Notes under the pieces: generated by a model
The model's input: only the letters and a program-made list of their open reading frames with translations
Database searches by the model: none
Told to the model about the DNA's origin: nothing
Shown: positions 4,452-6,830 of the stretch, in pieces
Layout of the letters: every line of letters starts with the position of its first letter
How positions within the stretch are numbered: position 1 is the stretch's first letter
Source: Fulvivirga aurantia
Lineage (GTDB): Bacteria > Bacteroidota > Bacteroidia > Cytophagales > Cyclobacteriaceae
Length of the DNA: 6,830 nt
Assembly (NCBI RefSeq): GCF_009711475.1
Contig: NZ_SMMD01000735.1
Location: forward strand, 1 to 6,830
Direction: 5' to 3'
Position numbers and translations under genes: made by a program

Positions 4452-6830
4452 AGTCATTTCTCATACTACTTATCACGTGTGGTATAATTCTTCAAACAGA
4501 AGCACAACGCAAGAATAAATCGAGTGTTTCTCAATTGCCGGATTCAGTTTTTGCCGGACTCAAACTCAGGAATATCGGTCCTGCTTTTATGTCTGGCCGA
4601 ATTGGAGACGTAGCCATACACCCTAACAATGAAAATACATGGTATGTAGCCGTTGGCTCCGGAGGTGTCTGGAAAACTGTGAATGCCGGGACCACATTTA
4701 CCCCTATTTTTGATGACGAAGGGTCTTACTCTATTGGTTGTGTTACCGTTGACCCACGCAATCCACATGTCGTGTGGGTAGGCACCGGAGAAAATGTAGG
4801 TGGTCGCCATATGGGTTATGGAGATGGCATATATAAAAGTGAAGACGGTGGTGATAGCTGGACCAATATGGGCTTAAAGGCCTCTGAGCATATTTCAGAA
4901 ATAATCGTACACCCAGACAACTCAGATGTCATATTTGTAGCCTCTCAAGGTCCGCTTTGGACCAAAGGTGGCGAAAGAGGTTTCTATAAATCAACAGACG
5001 GAGGACAAACCTGGAAAAGAACACTGGGCAATAATGAGTGGACAGGCGTAACAGACATCGCCATGGACCCAAGAAACCCAGCGGTGCTCTATGCCGCTAC
5101 ATGGGACAGACACAGAACTGTAGCTGCTTACATGGGCGGGGGACCAGGCACAGGAATTCATCGTAGTACCGATGGTGGAGAAACCTGGACCGAGTTGACT
5201 TCTGGTCTGCCAACAAGTAATATGGGTAAAATAGGTCTGGCGATTTCTCCGATGAAGCCGGACGTAGTCTATGCAGCTATAGAACTGGATCGAAGATCGG
5301 GAGGAGTCTATAAATCAACTGATCGGGGAGCCACCTGGAAAAAACAATCTGACGCAGTAGCAGGAGCTACCGGCCCACATTATTACCAGGAATTATACGC
5401 ATCGCCTCATCATTATGACAGACTGTATTTGGTTGATAACCATATGCAATACTCTACAGATGGCGGTAAAACATTTCAAAGACTAAATAATAAGCATAAA
5501 CATGGTGATAATCACGCGATAGCCTTCAAACCGAGTGATCCTGATTATTTATTGGTTGGAACAGACGGAGGACTTTACGAAAGCTTTGATTTAGGAGACA
5601 ACTGGAGGTATATGCCTAACCTGCCCATCACACAGTTTTACAAATTGGCTGTTGATGATGCTGAGCCTTTTTACAATATATATGGCGGCACGCAAGACAA
5701 TAGCACAGAAGGAGGCCCTTCTCGTACCGACAATGTGCATGGAATCCAAAATTCAGACTGGCGCGTAGTGCTCAACTGGGACGGGCACCAACCAGCGACA
5801 GAGCCTGGCAACCCTGATATTTTATATGGAGAAAGACAGGAAGGTAATTTGTCAAGAATCGATATGATCACGGGAGAGGTGATCGACATACAGCCACAAC
5901 CGGGTAAAGATGAGCCTCATGAGCGATTTAATTGGGATGCACCTATTTTGGTGAGTCCACACTCGCCTACAACCTTATTTTTTGCCTCTTACCGTGTTTG
6001 GAAATCTGAGAATCGTGGTGACAGCTGGACGGCTATTTCAGGAGACCTCACAAGAAACCAAAACCGAATAGAACTGCCTATCATGGGTAGAAAGCAGAGT
6101 TATGATAACGCATGGGATTTTCTCGCCATGTCTAATTACAATACCATAACTTCTTTGGCCCAATCGCCTAAAAACGCTTCTGTTATTTATGCCGGTACTG
6201 ATGACGGCCTCATTCAGGTCTCCGAAAATGGAGGAGAGAGTTGGAGAAAAATAGAAGTTGGCTCGATTTCAGGAGTGCCCTCAACGGCATTTGTTAATGA
6301 CATTAAGGCCGATATGTTTGACGAAAACACGGTATACGTGGCACTCGACAATCATAAGTATGGCGACTTCAAACCTTACCTCGTAAAGAGTACAGACAAG
6401 GGCCGCAGCTGGACTTCCATCAGAGGAGATTTGCCAGATAGAACACTGGTTTGGCGCGTGGTGCAGGATCATGTGAAGAAAGAGTTGATGTTTGCAGCCA
6501 CCGAGTTTGGTATGTATTTTACAGTGGATGGAGGTAGCCAATGGATTAAACTGGCTGGAAGCCCTACGATTTCATTTAGAGACCTTGCCATTCAGAAAAG
6601 AGAAAACGATCTGGTAGGTGCATCTTTTGGTAGAGGATTTTTTGTTTTAGATGACTATTCGCCACTTCGAGAAATCGATGCCGAGGCATTGAACAAAGAC
6701 GGTGCGCTTTTCTCCACTAGAAAAGCATGGTGGTACATCCCTCGATCTCACTTAAGTTTTGATGAAGAAAAAGGCTCGCAAGGCGCTTCGCATTATGTAG
6801 CACCTAACCCTGATTTTGGAGCTGTCTTTA
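4439..6830 (+). CDS. Exported Asp-box (sortilin/VPS10-like) propeller protein, 3' end cut off
   Basis: The frame is open from ATG 4439 to the window edge: 797 complete codons, no stop, no frameshift. Members of this family run to about 1000-1100 residues, so some 200-300 are missing. A signal peptide (MKLIKSFLILL..., probable cleavage after TEA at 20-22) indicates export. The body is Asp-box (BNR) repeats of the S-x-D-x-G-x-x-W type at about 79, 133, 184, 242, 292, 338, 381, 522, 594, 650 and 694. These suggest two tandem beta-propellers, like VPS10/sortilin and GH74 folds. The opening IGPAFMSGRIGDVA (about 44-57) and GVWKT, and the late FGRGFFVLDDYSP (about 729-741), are typical of the bacterial proteins often labelled 'glycosyl hydrolase' or 'VPS10 domain'. 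No catalytic residues could be assigned, so enzyme activity is not claimed. An in-frame ATG at 4412 would add MCKPNNPLL; 4439 gives the more normal signal peptide. It lies 88 bp after the acyltransferase gene and may share its transcript, as no clear promoter or terminator lies between. Confidence 0.9.
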   Translation, partial: MKLIKSFLILLITCGIILQTEAQRKNKSSVSQLPDSVFAGLKLRNIGPAFMSGRIGDVAIHPNNENTWYVAVGSGGVWKTVNAGTTFTPIFDDEGSYSIGCVTVDPRNPHVVWVGTGENVGGRHMGYGDGIYKSEDGGDSWTNMGLKASEHISEIIVHPDNSDVIFVASQGPLWTKGGERGFYKSTDGGQTWKRTLGNNEWTGVTDIAMDPRNPAVLYAATWDRHRTVAAYMGGGPGTGIHRSTDGGETWTELTSGLPTSNMGKIGLAISPMKPDVVYAAIELDRRSGGVYKSTDRGATWKKQSDAVAGATGPHYYQELYASPHHYDRLYLVDNHMQYSTDGGKTFQRLNNKHKHGDNHAIAFKPSDPDYLLVGTDGGLYESFDLGDNWRYMPNLPITQFYKLAVDDAEPFYNIYGGTQDNSTEGGPSRTDNVHGIQNSDWRVVLNWDGHQPATEPGNPDILYGERQEGNLSRIDMITGEVIDIQPQPGKDEPHERFNWDAPILVSPHSPTTLFFASYRVWKSENRGDSWTAISGDLTRNQNRIELPIMGRKQSYDNAWDFLAMSNYNTITSLAQSPKNASVIYAGTDDGLIQVSENGGESWRKIEVGSISGVPSTAFVNDIKADMFDENTVYVALDNHKYGDFKPYLVKSTDKGRSWTSIRGDLPDRTLVWRVVQDHVKKELMFAATEFGMYFTVDGGSQWIKLAGSPTISFRDLAIQKRENDLVGASFGRGFFVLDDYSPLREIDAEALNKDGALFSTRKAWWYIPRSHLSFDEEKGSQGASHYVAPNPDFGAVF

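Noticed and set aside
4480..4483. Lipoprotein cysteine (C14) in the propeller protein's signal peptide
   Set aside because: The residues before it (LIT) are a poor lipobox, and the hydrophobic core continues past the cysteine; cleavage after A22 fits better.
4544..4810. 88-codon open frame on the - strand
   Set aside because: It is antisense to the Asp-box protein gene, whose own frame is uninterrupted and carries clear motifs here.
5671..5889. 72-codon open frame on the - strand
   Set aside because: It is antisense to the propeller gene, with no start signal or domain to support it.
6281..6541. 86-codon open frame on the - strand
   Set aside because: It is antisense to Asp-box repeats of the propeller gene; a shadow.

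Overview
The window looks like chromosomal DNA of a marine-type or environmental member of the Bacteroidota, most likely Cytophagales-like (inference). The signs are a TonB-dependent receptor with the usual Bacteroidota barrel motifs, a TAnnTTTG-type -7 promoter element, no obvious Shine-Dalgarno sequences, moderate GC, and a large exported Asp-box (sortilin/VPS10-like) propeller protein of a kind common in this phylum. Genus cannot be settled from the sequence.

Layout. Positions 1-119 are a run of 7-bp units in one continuous register, and the likely promoter of the first gene lies in its right edge. An AI-2E family (PerM/YdiK-like) membrane protein gene follows on the + strand (144-1187). 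It converges on a TonB-dependent receptor gene on the - strand (1207-3267). Only 19 bp separate the two stop codons, and the receptor's likely intrinsic terminator hairpin encloses its own stop codon. The receptor has no in-frame ATG, and the best start is a TTG at 3267. A divergent intergenic region (3268-3477) holds weak promoter candidates and a spaced inverted repeat. It leads to a + strand late lipid A acyltransferase gene (LpxL/HtrB family, 3478-4350). After an AT-rich gap comes a large exported Asp-box protein gene (4439 to the window end, incomplete). Its two possible start codons sit in opposite arms of a long imperfect inverted repeat (4401-4451).

How they relate. Every product acts at the cell envelope: an inner-membrane exporter-like protein, an outer-membrane uptake channel, an enzyme finishing the lipid A of the outer membrane, and an exported propeller protein. 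The layout (convergent, then divergent, then tandem) does not suggest one operon or a defined pathway, though the acyltransferase and propeller genes could be co-transcribed. No RNA gene, CRISPR array, insertion sequence or prophage gene was found. No clearly new multi-gene system is visible. The two signals most worth following are the phased heptamer tract with its embedded promoter and the hairpin over the start of the propeller gene.
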